This document shows positions 35,340 through 48,800 of a stretch of DNA of 64,000 bases, piece after piece. This DNA is from Ditylenchus dipsaci. Taxonomy: Eukaryota; Nematoda; Chromadorea; Rhabditida; Anguinidae. The notes below the pieces were generated by a model, which did not search any database, was not told where the DNA came from, and was given only the letters and a program-made list of their open reading frames with translations. Every line of letters begins with the position of its first letter. The first letter of the stretch is position 1. The stretch is from positions 124,001 through 188,000 of the forward strand of contig SADC01000191.1 in NCBI GenBank assembly GCA_004194705.1, given 5' to 3'. Position numbers and translations under genes: made by a program.

Positions 35340-35700
35340 GATCATAGTTTTGAATACTGGGGCCTACCGCATAAATAACTCTGGTATGAATGATTTTTCA
35401 TAGGGATGGAGGGCTGTATTGGGAGGGGAATGGACAAAACAGGGGCCACTTTTTTTGGCTGCTTTACCATGTTTTTAAACTCTGACCGTTGCAAAAATAG
35501 ACTCTACATGATCAAAAGTCTGTCTGGGAATTATGTCTAAGGTAAGTGAGTGCGCGCAATTCTAACTCTCAAGCCCCTTCGGGAGCGCAGGGGCTTGGTT
35601 TTTTGGGTTGAGATGCGCGCACTCACTCACCTTAGACATAATTCTGTGACTCTCAATACAGCCCTACGTCCTTATTAAAATTTTTTTGGCACTACTTGCT
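35340..35700. repeat. G+C hairpin repeat family member
   Basis: GTCTAAGGTAAGTGAGTGCG and its inverted partner TGCGCGCACTCACTCACCTT surround CCCCTTCGGGAGCGCAGGGG. The flank GGGCTGTATTGGGAGGGGAA recurs near 25410, 26550, 27150, 44120 and 51530. From 35700 to 36600 no gene is seen. Confidence 0.6.
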
Positions 35701-36613
35701 CATACCACCTCCCCCCCCCCCCAAATCAACTTCATTTAAAGTGTTTTCAAACACCCTATATCGACCTAAAATGGCCTCGACCATATCTCAGGACCCGTAA
35801 GCACTATCGAAAAAAATAGGCTAATGCTAATTCGATCATATCTGGCCGATTACTCCACTTGGCGAAATACGATTTTCGGGGTTCGAAAGAGAAATTCCGT
35901 GGCTCTCAGATAAGATATGAACTACATTCAGTATATGTTAGCGTGACTAAGATGAATGGATTTTTATAATTAGCTCCGAATTAGATTCCTAGAAAACCAC
36001 TTTTTTAGTTGGGATGCTAATTTGCTGATATCTTGGCAAACATTTTTCTACTCAAACTTGTGGTTACTTTTATGGCGTAAAAGATTTGTTTCTGCGCATT
36101 TTGGTATATGACAGTCAAAGCACCGGAAAAGGGATAAAAAATTCACGGACAAAAGTTTGCCAAAAAAATGAAAATTTAGAGTTTAGGGTGCCCTATAGGT
36201 GTTTACGGGTCCAGAAGCTCAAAAAGGCATTATTTTTGAGTTCTGGTCAATCAAAAATTATGTTTTGTAATCTCCCAAAAGTACCCTTTTCGAGTGGTCA
36301 CAACTAAAAAAAAGTTGAATTGCAGAGGGGGAGGGCGGTATATGCAAGTAGCACCAAAATTTTCTGGTTCATATATGTGAAATTGTTACAAAATAATGGT
36401 TTTTAGACGTGGATCAATGCGGATGAACCAAAAACAAAGGACGGACCAAGGCGAAAAAAGCACCCATCTTGACTAGAGCCAACAACACTTCACCAGCAAA
36501 GGTTTAACCAGTAAATTCCGGCATACCTTGCATTTGTGCACAGCTTCACACACCAGATCTACAGAGAGGGCAACACCTGTGTGGAAATGCTGAAATTTTT
36601 TGTTGTATGGGTG

Positions 36614-39600
36614 TCATTTTTTAAGCCCAACTTGTAATTTTCTTTTTTCGGCTAAAGCACTGAAAAGTTTTGCGACTGCTGTTTCGTCATCGCTCCAAAG
36701 CGTAATATGAGTCAGGTGCTCCAAGTTAGCCAGCTCAATAAATTCTTCATGGAAGACATCAGAGTTAAAAGAAATGTCTAGACATTGCAACTTTTTGACA
36801 TTTTTCACGATTGAGCACAACATCTGAAAAGGTTTTAATGGTCACATCAACAACTATCAACAGCAAAAATAACGAAACATTTTAACTGTTAGCACAAATA
36901 CGTACCTTTTTGTCAGACACTTCATTACTGATTTTTATTACCAAAACCACAAGCTGTGATAATTCATCTAAGATAGCATAAAAGGCCGGCAAAGTGTCCA
37001 TGCAAACAAAGATACTTAAATATTTCAACCTAAAAACGAATACTAGAAAGATAGCGTGAAATCAATGAGCTAGTGCAACAGTTAGAGCTCTTTACAGTGC
37101 TATCCACTCTATTTACTTTTTTAATGCAGGGTGTATCAACAACTTTTCTTAATTTTTTTTACATTACCGTATTTCCTCTAATTGCCGCCCGGGGCGCTTA
37201 TTTTTCGATCGACCTTTAACACGGGAAGTCCGCCGGTGAGACCGGCAGCTTCTGGTGCAGAATTTCATAGGGAATCCGAATCTGCAAACTGTTTATCAAA
37301 AAAGCCTGTTTGGCACAAGATTTAAACCAATTTCTTAATGTTGTCAAATGTGACTTGGGTATGTTCAGAAAATCAGGTGGTACTCAACCATTTCATATAC
37401 ACATGCGGAACTTTCATAGCTCGTTAGAAAGGGCAGAGAACAAGCTTTCTAATGACATATAGTTCAGTTGTTTATGATAGCTAAATGTGGAATTTTTTGC
37501 CTAAAAAACCTTGTGTCATTTTTTAAAAAAGTTTTTTTTATTTAATGTGCAAAATTAGATGTGATAGAGCCGTTTGTTCAGCAAAACCCACATATCATTA
37601 GGGAAAAGAAATTTAAACTGCACCAAAAAATGCTTTGAAGTTAAACAAAATAAAGTCTTTAGAGTGTTATGCGACAGTTTAAAAAACTAATAATTATTCA
37701 AAACGTGAAACTTGTTCGTCACTAGACCAACACGCAATTTGGACGCCGGATTCGCGTTCAGCATGGTCGATTCGCTTATAAAACTGCTTTTAAAATTTGA
37801 AATTCATCGTCAAAATTCAAATTCCTCTCAAGACAATAATTATTCAAACGTGCGAGGAATCAAATACTTGAATAATTATTGTCTTGAGAAGAATTTAAAT
37901 TTCGAAGATGACTTTTGAACTTTAAGAGCAGTTTTATAAGCAAATCGACCATGCTGAACACGAATCCGGCGTCCAAATTGCGTGTTGATCTAGTGACGAA
38001 CAAGTTTCACGTTTTTGAATAATTATTAGTTTTTTTTAACTGTCGCTTAACACTTTAAAGACATTATTTTGTTCAATTTTAAAGCATTTTTTGGTGCAAT
38101 TTTAATTTCTCTTCCAAATGATATGTTGGTTTTGCTGAACAAACGGCTCTATCACATCTAATTTTGCACATTTAAATAAAAAAAACTTTTAGAAAAAATG
38201 ACACAAAGGTTTTTTTAGGCAAAAAATTCCACATTTAGCTATCATAAACAACTGAACGATATGTCATTAGAAAGCTTGTTCTCTGCCCTTTCTAACGAGC
38301 TATGAAAGTTCTGCATGTGTATATGAAATGGTTGAGTACCACCTGATTTTCTGAACATACCCAAGCCACATTTGACACCATTCAGAAATTGGTTTAAATC
38401 TTGTGCCAAACCGGCTTTTTTGAAAAATGGTTCGCAGATTCGGATTCCTCATGAAATTCTGCACCAGAAGCTGCTGGTCTCACCGGCGGGACTTCCCGTG
38501 TTAAGGGGGGGGCTTATTAGAGTCATTTTAAAATTTTTGGATGAAAATCCAAATCTAAAATGCAGAATTAGTAGAGCTTGCGGAAACTGAGAAAACGTAA
38601 AAAACCTGTTCAAACAAATTTCTGAACCTAGGTACAATAGTTTAAAGTCGAGGAGGGAAGCAATAAAAGGGGGCAGCAATTAGAGAAAATGGCTGTGATC
38701 ATAGTCGGGGTCAACATTGTTGACCCTCAACATTTTTTTGTTGACCCCTAGTGCTGATAGGACCTTCAACATTTTACTCCTCAACATTTTGCTGACCCCA
38801 ATGTTGACCCTCAACATTTTTGACCTAAAAAGTGTTGACCCTCAACTTTTTGACTAGAAAATGAACGTTGACACCCTCAACAAAATGTTGACCCCCACAT
38901 AATTTTTATTTCACGGAATTATTATTTTTCTGTTACTTTTAATATAAAAAAATATACCGTATTTTTCTATTAAGGAACCCCTCTCTAATAATGAACCCCA
39001 TCCTATTTTGGACTAGGATTTTAGAGTTAAGGCCATTTTTAATTGACAATTTTGAGATTTTTCGAGGGTTGAAAAATAATGTACCCGGTGCGTTAATAGA
39101 GAAAATACGGTATATCTATTTAATATCTATCTTATGTAGTTTAGATGCATCCTCACTGGTATTAGTTCATCGCAAGGGGTCATACCAGACCACCCAAACT
39201 CCTTAAACCACTACACAGCACGAGAAACACTTAGTACACTCCAAATAATCCGAAACCATCCCGAACTACTTAAACCACCCAAATCAACCTAGACCATCCC
39301 AAAACACCCCAAACTACTAAAACCATCCGTAATTTACCCTAAACTATTCCAAACTGCTGAAACCATTCAAATCAACCCAAACCATCTAAATCACCCCATG
39401 CTTCCCGAACCACGTTAAGCACCCTGTGACCAGCACCCTTAATCGAAATCCTCTACTCGGGACTGATTGCACCCGGAAGGATTCGAACGAGCAACCTTGG
39501 TGATTAATATACGGACCTCTACACTCCTATGATAAAAAAATAAGATATGTATCCAGGTGGATTCGAGCCAGCAACCTCTCCATCACCCCTCAGAATCACT

Positions 39601-42600
39601 CAGAAGTTCTGTGGGGTTCTGATTCAGAACTCCATCCAGAGTGGCCAAAGACAAAAATAACTGGTTTAATGGGTTTTATTAAAGGGGATAAAGTTTTTGC
39701 GAAAAATCTATTGAACAGATCAGATTTCAGTCAGATGGACTTAATCGCTCGAAATCTTGTGGTTTGGTGTAATTTGAGGTGGTTTAGAATGGATAGTGAG
39801 GAATTCCGAGCAATTAATCCCATCTAATTGGAATTCTAATCCGTTCGATCGATTTTTCACAAATAGTTCACCCCCTTAAATAAACACCCTAAAAACCAGT
39901 TATTTTTGGCTTTTGGCCATTCTGGATGGGGTTCTGAAGGATTCTAAATGGGGTAAGGGTTGGTGTAGCACTTCATACACGCATCGCCACGCATTTTTTT
40001 ACCATAATTTTAGATATAAAAAGACTAACGTTCGACTTTTCAGGTCATTTGGGTGAATATACTCCTAACCTAGAGTTACATGGATATCAAGCTGTCTAGG
40101 TGATACCCACCCCAGTTTAGGGTTGGGTAGGTGAAATCGAATTTTCGGTCTTAACAAGCCCAGTTTTTCACAAAATGTAATTTTATAAAAATGGCTTTTT
40201 TATTTAAATTGACTATCTTATTTTAGGCCATCCAGGTGGATATCCACCTGGCCGGATGGTACCTACACCAGGTATTGAAGTTAGGGTGTGTAAAATCTCA
40301 ATTTTGGACTTAACAAACCCAATTCCCCACACAATTTAAGCTGTAAAAATGCTTCATTTTTAACTATTGAGAAATTTAAATTTTTTAGGCCATCCAGGTT
40401 AATATCCACCTGACCAGGAGGTATCTACCACTGGAAGGTACCTTGCCGGCTTGCACTTCACCCGATGTAACCACTAATAGAACTCGAAAGGCTCATGGGA
40501 TATTTAGGACTTTTCATTGGGTATCTATAAAAATATTGGCTGAATAGAATTTAACTTCTTCGATGAGACTAAAAAAATAATAAATTTTATGCAAAATTAG
40601 TCAGATAAAGTGGGTTGTAAACAAAAGAATTAGATAAATCAGCAACAAATATTTAGGGGTCAACAACAAATGTTTAGGGGTCAACAATGAATGTTAAGGG
40701 TCAAAAATGTTGACCCCGACTATAAACACTGCCAATACGGTATTTTTACCTATATTTTTTGTAAAAATTTACCTGGCTGACTGGCACTTAGCCCACTGAG
40801 TGAATTAGGATGCATAAAAAAGCATGCATACGAGAGTTTATTTATGCAGTAGAGCCCGCGGTTCACGGTATTCAAAACTATGTTCAACATCTTCTTGTTA
40901 GTGGGCCTCTATGATTAGTGGCCCCCTTTTATTCCCTTCTTCACCCAATTTAGCCTTTATTCCCTTTTAAATTTAAAAGGCGCCAATTTAAGATTTTGAA
41001 AAGCACAGAAAACCATGTTACAATTTTATGTGTTTCAAAATTCTTTTATAGGATACTATAAAAAACGTTTAGGTACAGTCCATGTGGTTTAAATCCAGGG
41101 AGTTTGGCTACCGTCCAGATGGTTTGGGTACCCTCCAGGTAGTTTGGGTACCATCCAGATGGTTCGCATACAATTAAGATGGTTTTGGTAGTATAAGGTG
41201 GATACTACTCTTAAACAGCCCTTAAACAGTAAACAATTTGATGTCTGAAGGCAAAAATTCAAATTTTGGTAAAAAAAGTTAAAAATAACGACTTTCCCTT
41301 CAAGACAACAACATAAAAAAATAAAAAAATATGAAAAAAAAATGACCCAAGTGCAGATTCATGCAGAAAAAGCAAGTCAAAAGACTCGACAAATAGTTAA
41401 CAAAGGGCAAAAAACCATTTTTTCGAAATTGTTACGTAAAAACCTTTTTTTGTAGCTCGAAGCTCAACAAGCACTGAACAAAATAGTACTTTTTGACGAA
41501 AACTGATACAATTGTACTTTATTTCACGAAATGTACTTTATTACAGAACTTTAAGATGAGAATTCTGATGAAAGGGGTGGGTAGGGGTAGATGTTAGAGT
41601 GAGTACGTTAAATAAGATAGAAAAAGCTGTTCATCTATGTATCTATTTCAATTATTGAACTTCAGACAGCTGTTTGAATTAATCTAGTTGACGGACAACT
41701 AACCTGGTAAAATTCATTCTCGCCAAATTGTCATACAACTCAAAGTCCCATGGCAATCCAAGACCCTCCAAAGCAATATTCTGGCGGACAACCACCTTCA
41801 TCACTTGGTAGAAATCTTCATCGTTTCCTTCATCAAGAAACTTAAGAGTGGATGGCAGAAACTTTATTTTGTAGCGTTTATTTCCTACCAGCCTTAAGTA
41901 TTCTAACTGAGAACACTTGATCAGCAATGTGTTCAACCCCTTACTGCGGGGTTTTTCCTGTAAACAAATACTTACGACTAGAAGTTATTTTTTCCTGTAC
42001 TAACTTACTCCAAAACCAACCGACAAAGACTTCAATTTGTCACATAGCTTGAGTTTGACCAATTGTGTCAGGACATATTTCTCACTCGGCAAATCCAAAG
42101 TTAGATGTTTCACATTCGGTGTCAAAAAGAGAGCAAAGACAGCTTTACGAACATGCGAACGGTAAATATCAATTTTGTAAGCAGGGCGAGGGACACGAAT
42201 TTGAAGATTCTGAACGGATCGGCCACCTCTAAGGAGAACATTGGCCATCCAAAAGAAAAAAATCTTAAAGGGCCATGGTTTTTGAACGCAGCGGCATTTC
42301 CGAATTTTAAGTTGGCGGGAGACACTTTTTTACTCCGAAATATTCAACAATTTTTTTTCAACGATTTTTTTTGCTTTTAAAAAGTTAAATTCCGACCTTT
42401 CACTAGGTGAACCCAAGGTTGCTTGGCATTGGCAGATCGGACAAGTTAGCCGACTTTCACTGCAGTTTAACTACCGTATTATCTGTAATAAACATGCCTG
42501 TCCGTTTATTTCTCAACCCCTCGAAAATCGGAAAATTTTGAGCTCGATCTCCAGATTTTGGGGTGCTAAACTAAAGTTCAAAAAGCGGAATCGGCAGAAC

Positions 42601-45046
42601 TTGTGGGAGTTAAGAAAATGCCATAAATAGCTTACATAAAATATTACTCTGGTCTGAGGATAAGCACTCAAAGTCGGGGAGGACAGTTTATTAGAAGGGC
42701 CAGTTTAATAGATATTATACAGTATTTGATATTAGATAAAGATTTCCTCCATTAACACGGAATTCCCGACTGTAACGACGGTTCACCCTGGTGTATTTTT
42801 TCACGAGAAACACGAATATCACAAAATCAGCCGGAAAAATTGTGGTACAGCACCCACAGAAAATCCCAATTTTCGTGATGACTCATCAAGTTGAGGTATG
42901 TTTCTTTCTTTAGGCTGGTGAGCAGTGAATTTAGTGATTGCAGCATTTTATGCACGAAAGCCCGTTTCCTGAGCTTTCTAAGTTTCTAACCTCATACAAA
43001 AAATTATCACAGCTAAAAATTCAAAAGAACCAAATTACCCTCTCAAAGAAATTTACAGTCAAACAAAAACTATTAGAAATTCTTGCACAGAGTTATGTAA
43101 CCGTGAAACAGACTTTCGATTCAGAATCAGCATGAAAAATGGCACCTGACAGTGGTTAAAAGAATTTTTTCTGAAATTTTTTTACTGGTTATTGATCGTT
43201 TGGCAATTCTCTTTCTCTCACTTATTCGTATCAGCAGGTAGTATGATTAATCTGCTTTCAATAATAGAGCCTTGAGCAGTGTAACACTAGAGATTGTTAC
43301 ATGCTTCCTGATAAAACTCCTTCTTTTAAAGATTATGCCGACAGTAGGCTTCTTCGATACGGTGACTCTGACCATGCGTCGCAGTTGAATTTGGCTTCTC
43401 CATCAAAAATTCTTTAAAGGGGGGACTTCTACGGCTACTTTTTGACATTGACTGCTACTTCACTTCACATACATTTTTTCACATTTTTTGTTTTCTCATC
43501 TCAGATGTTTTCACATCGTTTTGTAGCTGAGATTCTCCTCTTTCGATTGAGTGGTCAAACAGCCTGATTAAAAATAATTTTCGAGAAAATCACACCAAAT
43601 ATAAGGTGAAACTCCACTAAAGACACCTAGGTAAAAACCACGGTTTTTAGTGTGAGTTTGTTTTGATTTTCTCAAAACTTATTTTTAATCAGGCTGTTTG
43701 ACCACTCAATCGAAAGAGAAGAATCTCAGCTAGAAAACGGTGTGAAAACATCTGAGATGAGAAAACAAAAAATGTGAAAAAAATGTATGTGAAGTGAAGT
43801 AGCAGTCAATGTCAAAAAGTAGCCGTAGAAGTCCCCCCCCTTTAAAGAATTTTTGATGAGAAGCCAAATTCAACTGCGACGCAAAACGGGGGGTTGTTAA
43901 AAATAAATCACAGTATTCCACTTTGTTTCTGCTCTTCTGCGAAGTGATGAGATTAACTACGTTTTAAAAATTTCACATAGACACCCTTGATCAAAAAATG
44001 CATATAGAGTCTCTTTTTGCCACGACCCAATTGAAAAACATGGTAAGACAGTCGAAGAATACAAACATTATTTTTTTAACGTTCTGCCCTAAAAGTGGTC
44101 CCTTTTATTCCCTTCTCTCCCAATACAGCCCTTAATCCCTTAAAAATTCAAATGGCGCCTATTTAAATTTTTCGAATTTTGACTAAAAACCATGATATCC
44201 CCTGTGGTTCGAATTTTTTTATTAGAATTGAAAAAAAATACGCAGCTTTAGTATGAATCGGGGTCGAGAAAAACGAATATGAGGTTATCTTTTCCATCCG
44301 AGCAGTCCCCGTGAGGGGGATTCGTTACTGCAACCGGGAATTCTTCACCAACATAAGAGTCGCTAATATCGCTCGAATCTTCTCGCCTGTCTATCTCTTT
44401 TCTTGAAACAAACAAATCGAATGCTAAAATTTAAAAAAGAAGACTATTCCGCTGATTCTGGACAAATTTCAGTTCCGGGCAAATTTTGGTCCTGGCACAT
44501 TGTGGTCCGGGCACATTTTGGTGCGGGCATATTTTGTCCGTGACCGCCCTTTGAAAGCAAATGAAAATTAATTAAAAAAAAACATTTTCGGAAAAAGTGT
44601 CCCGCCAATTTAAATTTCGGAAATGCCGCCTCTTTCAAAAACGTTGTTCTTTCAAGACTCAAAGTTTCAACCAGTATTGGACTGGGTTCACTCAAAGAGA
44701 GATTTTAGTGAAAATAAAAATAAAAATAAATTATTTTGAAAAAAAACCTTCCCCATCTCTGTGATACCATTTCTTCTCATTCTCACTGAGGGAAGAAGAT
44801 TTAACTCTTCATTACTTCATTGATGTCAAAAAAATTTGCGCTCAGTTTCACTTAGAGGTTAAAAAAGCCTCCTTATCAAACACTGGTTTTAACAGACTGG
44901 TTTTAACAAAACTAACTTACATTTTCAAAACTAACATCACACGAACGGAAGTTCGACCAGCTTTTTTTGACAGCCTGACACCACTTTTTACACACTAGCT
45001 CAATTAGTAGCCGATCTCGGGGAGGCAGCTTCTTGAAAATTTCTAT
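36614..45046 (-). CDS. F-box / leucine-rich-repeat protein (5' end missing)
   Basis: Probable substrate receptor of an SCF ubiquitin ligase, inferred from the F-box plus LRR layout. Exons on the minus strand: 45046-44921 (F-box, IEIFKKLPPRDRLLIELVCK then KWCQAVKKSW), 42248 or slightly upstream to 42009 (LLRGGRSVQNLQIRV, NVKHLTLDL), 41957-41704 (CSQLEYLRLVGN, ending FTR), 37029-36906 (LKYLSIFVCMDTLPAF) and 36823-36614 (VKKLQCLDISFN, stop). The 51-nt intron 42008-41958 and the phases across 41703/37030 (AG|G giving RLKYL) fit. The first exon(s) with the start codon are not found, and the link from the F-box exon to 42248 is interrupted by a TTAA element. The 5' exons lie in the left arm of the giant palindrome and the last two outside it. 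Confidence 0.8.
37167..38692. mobile_element. CCGTATT-family copy with foldback interior, in the LRR intron
   Basis: TA / CCGTATTTCCTCTAATTGCC with word GCCCGGGGCGC; right end GCAGCAATTAGAGAAAATGG (decayed). The interior 37260-38440 is a near-perfect palindrome centred near 37850, for example CACTAGACCAACACGCAATT and complement. Confidence 0.75.
38700..38905. repeat. GTTGACCCTCAAC word array
   Basis: About eight copies of GTTGACCC / CTCAACATTTTT in both orientations. An inverted relative at 40640-40735 (and its mirror at 54895-54990) suggests a disrupted element with ends GTCGGGGTCAACATT / AATGTTGACCCCGAC. TSD not resolved. Confidence 0.6.
38957..39110. mobile_element. CCGTATT-family MITE at the left arm edge
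   Basis: TA / CCGTATTTTTCTATTAAGG ... GTTAATAGAGAAAATACGG / TA. Internal text ACTAGGATTTTAGAGTTAAG is shared with the copies at 10569, 30449, 56514 and 56669. Confidence 0.9.
39470..39600 (-). repeat. paired tRNA T-arm-like fragments
   Basis: On the minus strand, GGTTGCTGGCTCGAATCCACC and GGTTGCTCGTTCGAATCCTTC lie about 90 bp apart in the same orientation. The mirror copy is at 56040-56165. No complete cloverleaf. The neighbouring 39180-39430 is rich in degenerate CCAAACCACC / ACCATCC words. Confidence 0.5.
42269..44655. mobile_element. TTAA-family element in the LRR gene (left arm)
   Basis: Left end TTAA-AGGGCCATGGTTTTTGAACG with CAGCGGCATTTCCG; inverted partner CGGAAATGCCGCCTCTTTC near 44625. 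Related right-hand ends recur at 45139 (CATGGTCCT-TTAA) and about 45338, so the exact outer limit is uncertain. It interrupts the LRR exon just upstream of 42248. It contains the CCGTATT copy 42474-42722 (word CATGCCTGTCCGTTTATT). Mirrored in the right arm. Confidence 0.6.
43405..43865. repeat. palindrome nested in each arm
   Basis: TTGAATTTGGCTTCTC...TTTAAAGGGGGGACTTCTAC and its complement close on a centre near 43630. The mirror version is at about 51775-52275. Each giant arm therefore folds back on itself as well. Confidence 0.85.
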
Positions 45047-45599
45047 CTAAATTTAAAAATGGGTAGAAATTTACAACGCCAATGTACAAACGCCAATTAA
45101 AGTTTGGAAAATGTCGCTGCGTTCAAAAACCATGGTCCTTTAATGTGTCTAACCATCTCAAATTTTTTTAACTTCTATCTTCTCAATTTTGTTCTCTTTT
45201 TCAGCCTTGGTTTAAACGGGGTCGGGTGATAACGGTGATATAGTAGAGTTTGAGGTGGCTTAAGAGGTTAAAAAGTGTCCCGTGCGCATTTGAATTTACC
45301 AAATTCCCATTGTCATCAACAAGTATGGTCTTTTAAAAAGTACGATTCTAAACCGTGACATAATAACATCACCTAAAAAATTCGTTCCCGCTTTGGGTAG
45401 GAGGTACCCCTTTTTGGTCAACTATTAAAAGTGTTTTGACGTTATCTAAGTAATTATACGTATTTATACGCTAAAACCGATAACAAAGTAGTATCCAAAT
45501 AATTTCCGCACTAAAAGAGGTTTTCAAAAAATTTGGTTACCATAAGTTGACCGATTGCCTTTGTCCCCAAGCTAAAATATCGGGTATTAAGGTATCCCA

Positions 45600-45830
45600 C
45601 CACGTTTTGGTCACTTTGGTCACCGGTTTTCGGTTAACCGGGTTTTTGCGCACCGGTTTTCGGTTACGGTTTTTCAGTTTTTTTCGGTCGGTTAACCGGC
45701 TTGTACCCGGTTTTCGGTTTATTTTTGTCGTAAATTAACCGAAATTTTGCTTTACCCGGTTTTCGGTTCCGGTTTATTTGGCCAAAATCGTTCCGGGTCG
45801 GTTAACCGAACCGGTACAACCCTAGTTTTC
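45600..45830. repeat. GGTTAACCGG word array
   Basis: At least eight copies of CGGTTAACCG / CCGGTTTTCGG, ending GGTACAACCCTA, which resembles a hAT-type TAGGGTTGT end (compare 33992). Mirrored at 49835-50045. The opposite end was not located with a TSD. Confidence 0.65.
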
Positions 45831-48800
45831 AGGACCTATGAAATACTTAGACCTCAAAAAACTCATTTTGGCTCTGGCTAAATAGTGTACTTTAGCCAAA
45901 CAAGGCACTTTTCATCCAGAACAAGGCAGATATAAGATTTATCCAAAAATTATAGCACCGGTTAAATTCATCTTAGGCACCAACCAAGGGTACCTGGATA
46001 CCACAAAAGATGGAATTTGAACATAGTTTTGTTAACTGGGCCTACCACATGAATGAACTCTGTTATGCATGCTTTTTTATACATCCAGAGTCACTTTCGA
46101 GCAATTTGTGTCTAAGGTATGTGGGTGTGAGCATCTCAACTCCAGCCTCCAAGCCAACTGCGCTCCCGAAGGGGTCCCAGGGAGCTTGAGAGTTAGAGAT
46201 GCGCGCACTCACTTGCCTTAGACATCATTCCAAGCAAGACTCTTGATCCTAAAATGCATATAGAGTTGTTTTTGCCTAGCTGCAATGACCAAAACAGGGT
46301 AGTAACCATAGACCAACCATTTTATGTTCATCCACGTACCTTTCAGGTCGGTTTACCTTGGGAGACCAAGGCAAAAAGTCAAATTTTAGTCAAAAAAAAT
46401 TTTAAGACTGGTCGACCGCGCCCTAAAAACCAATTTTGGGTATAGACGTTTCTCGAAAATGAAACTTTTTTCATTTTCGAGAAACGTTTCTCGAATTTGA
46501 AACTCAAAAGAGTAAAATATCTCTAGGTGTATACCTTATTTAGACATATCAAGGGTATTTGGCTGAATGTGATGGCCAAAGTCCAGCATATTCACATTGC
46601 GGGGGTTAGGGTTAACACATGTATGCACGCTTATCCTTGCAATGTGGAGTGTGCTGGTCTTTGGCCGCGAAGCGGCCAAATACCCTTGTATGTCTAAATA
46701 AGTATCTTTACAGGTATACATATATACCCTAGAGATATTTTACTCTTTTGAGTTTCAAATTCGAGAAACATTTCTCGAAAATGAAAAAAGTTTCATTTTC
46801 GAGAAACGTCTATGCACCCAAATTTTGACCCTACTTGGATATACCAACTCCCCCCTCCCCCAAATCAACTTTTTTTAAAGTGTTTCCAAACACCCATTAT
46901 CGACCTGAAATGGCCTCAGAAGTTCAAAAAGACATTATTTTTAAGTTCTGGTCAATAAAAAATGAGTTTTGGACACTTATAAATTTTGAGTTTTTACCTG
47001 TTTAAATTTCTTTATAAAAAAAATAGTTTTGAGACTAACGAACTTGGAAATAATTAATTAGACACTTGCATATGGCTCTCTTTTGCTATAAAAGCTCATA
47101 TTATCCGAGATGCTTACTCTTCCGGGGTGCTGAGTCAAAAACGGTGTAGGTAAAATGATCTCCGATGGGCTAAGGTGTTTACCACCTGAGGAGGTGAATA
47201 TGCACCTGCATGGCCTGAATAGTCAAAAAAAGTCAAAAAAATTTAAAATTAAAACAAATCGTCCCATCATACGTAAAATCATTTGGGAAATGAGGTGTTT
47301 TAAGATCAAAATTAGGTGGGGGTGGTAACGCCTGTCCAGGTGGATATCCACCCGATTGAAGTGAAAATTCAAAAGTCAAAAGAAAAACATTTTTCCTTAC
47401 CTAAAATTCTGTGGGAAATCGAGTTTGTGAGGACCAAAATTGTTGTTTTACCCGCCAGAGAACCCAAATAACCCCAACATGAAAGCAAAAAAAATCACAC
47501 TCATTTAGTTTCGAAATAATTTGTTACAAGACAATGTTAGACCTGAACAATTATTTTCAAAACAAATCGTGTCGAAACCAATTAATGTTATTTGAATTAG
47601 TGTCATAATGAATTAAGGTACGTTCACATAAAAGTGTCGACCCAAGCGTTCTTTTAACGCCGGAAGAGCTGTACTTTTTTTCTTGACCAAAACTTTTTTC
47701 TGTTGGTATCATTTTGTAGCTAAGATTCAGGGCTTCAAAATGAGGTATTGACAAGCCACATCTGAAATGAAAAATTGGGGTAAAATGCTTAGGTCGCACT
47801 CAGGTCGACACTCAGGCCGACACTCACAGAGTGTCGACCTGAGTGTCGACCTGAGTGCGGACCTAAGCATTTTTACCCCATTTTTCATTTCAGATGTGGC
47901 TTGTCAATACCTCATTTTGAAGCCCTGAATCTTAGCTACAAAATGATACCAACAGAAAAAAAGTTTTGGTCAAGAAAAAAAGTACAGCTCTTCCGGCGTT
48001 AAAAGAACGCTTGGGTCGACACTTTATGTGAACGTACCTTAATTCATTATGACACTAATTCAAATAAACATTAATTGGTTTCGACACGATTTGTTTTGAA
48101 AATAATTGTTCAGGTCTAACATTGTCTTGTAACAATTATTTCGAAACTAAATGAGTGTGATTTTTTTGCTTTCATGTTGGGTTATTTGGGGTTCTGGCGG
48201 GTAAAACAACAATTTTGGTCCTCACAAACTCGATTTCCCACAGAATTTTAGGTAAGGAAAAAATGTTTTCTTTTGACTAACTTTTGAATTTTTCACTTCA
48301 ATCGGGTGGATATCCACCTGGACAGGCGTTACCCACCCCACCTAATTTTGATCTTAAACACCTCATTTCCCAAATGATTTTACGTATGATGGACGATTTG
48401 TTTTAATTTTAAATTTTTTTGACTTTTTTTTGACTATTCAGGCCATGCAGGTGCATATTCACCTCCTCAGGTGGTAAACACCTTAGCCCATCGGAGATCA
48501 TTTTACCTACACCGTTTTTGACTCAGCACCCGGAAGAGTAAGCATCTCGGATAATATGAGCTTTTTATAGCAAAAGAGAGCCATATGCAAGTGTCTAATT
48601 AATTATTTCCAAGTTCGTTAGTCTCAAAACTATTTTTTATAAAGAAATTTAAACAGGTAAAAACTCAAAATTTATAAGTGTCCAAAACTCAATTTTTTAT
48701 TGACCAGAACTTAAAAATAATGTCTTTTTGAACTTCTGAGGCCATTTCAGGTCGATAATGGGTGTTTGGAAACACTTTAAAAAAAGTTGATTTGGGGGAG

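Noticed and set aside
42938..43135. Plus-strand LRR-like open frame inside the left arm
   Set aside because: KLSQLKIQKNQITL looks LRR-like and follows a possible acceptor, but it lies within a transposable element on the strand opposite to the LRR gene and has no partner exons; the minus strand is equally protein-like.
47819..47835. Replication origin or recombination site at the palindrome centre
   Set aside because: Only the symmetry supports this; no protein-binding motif or known site is visible.
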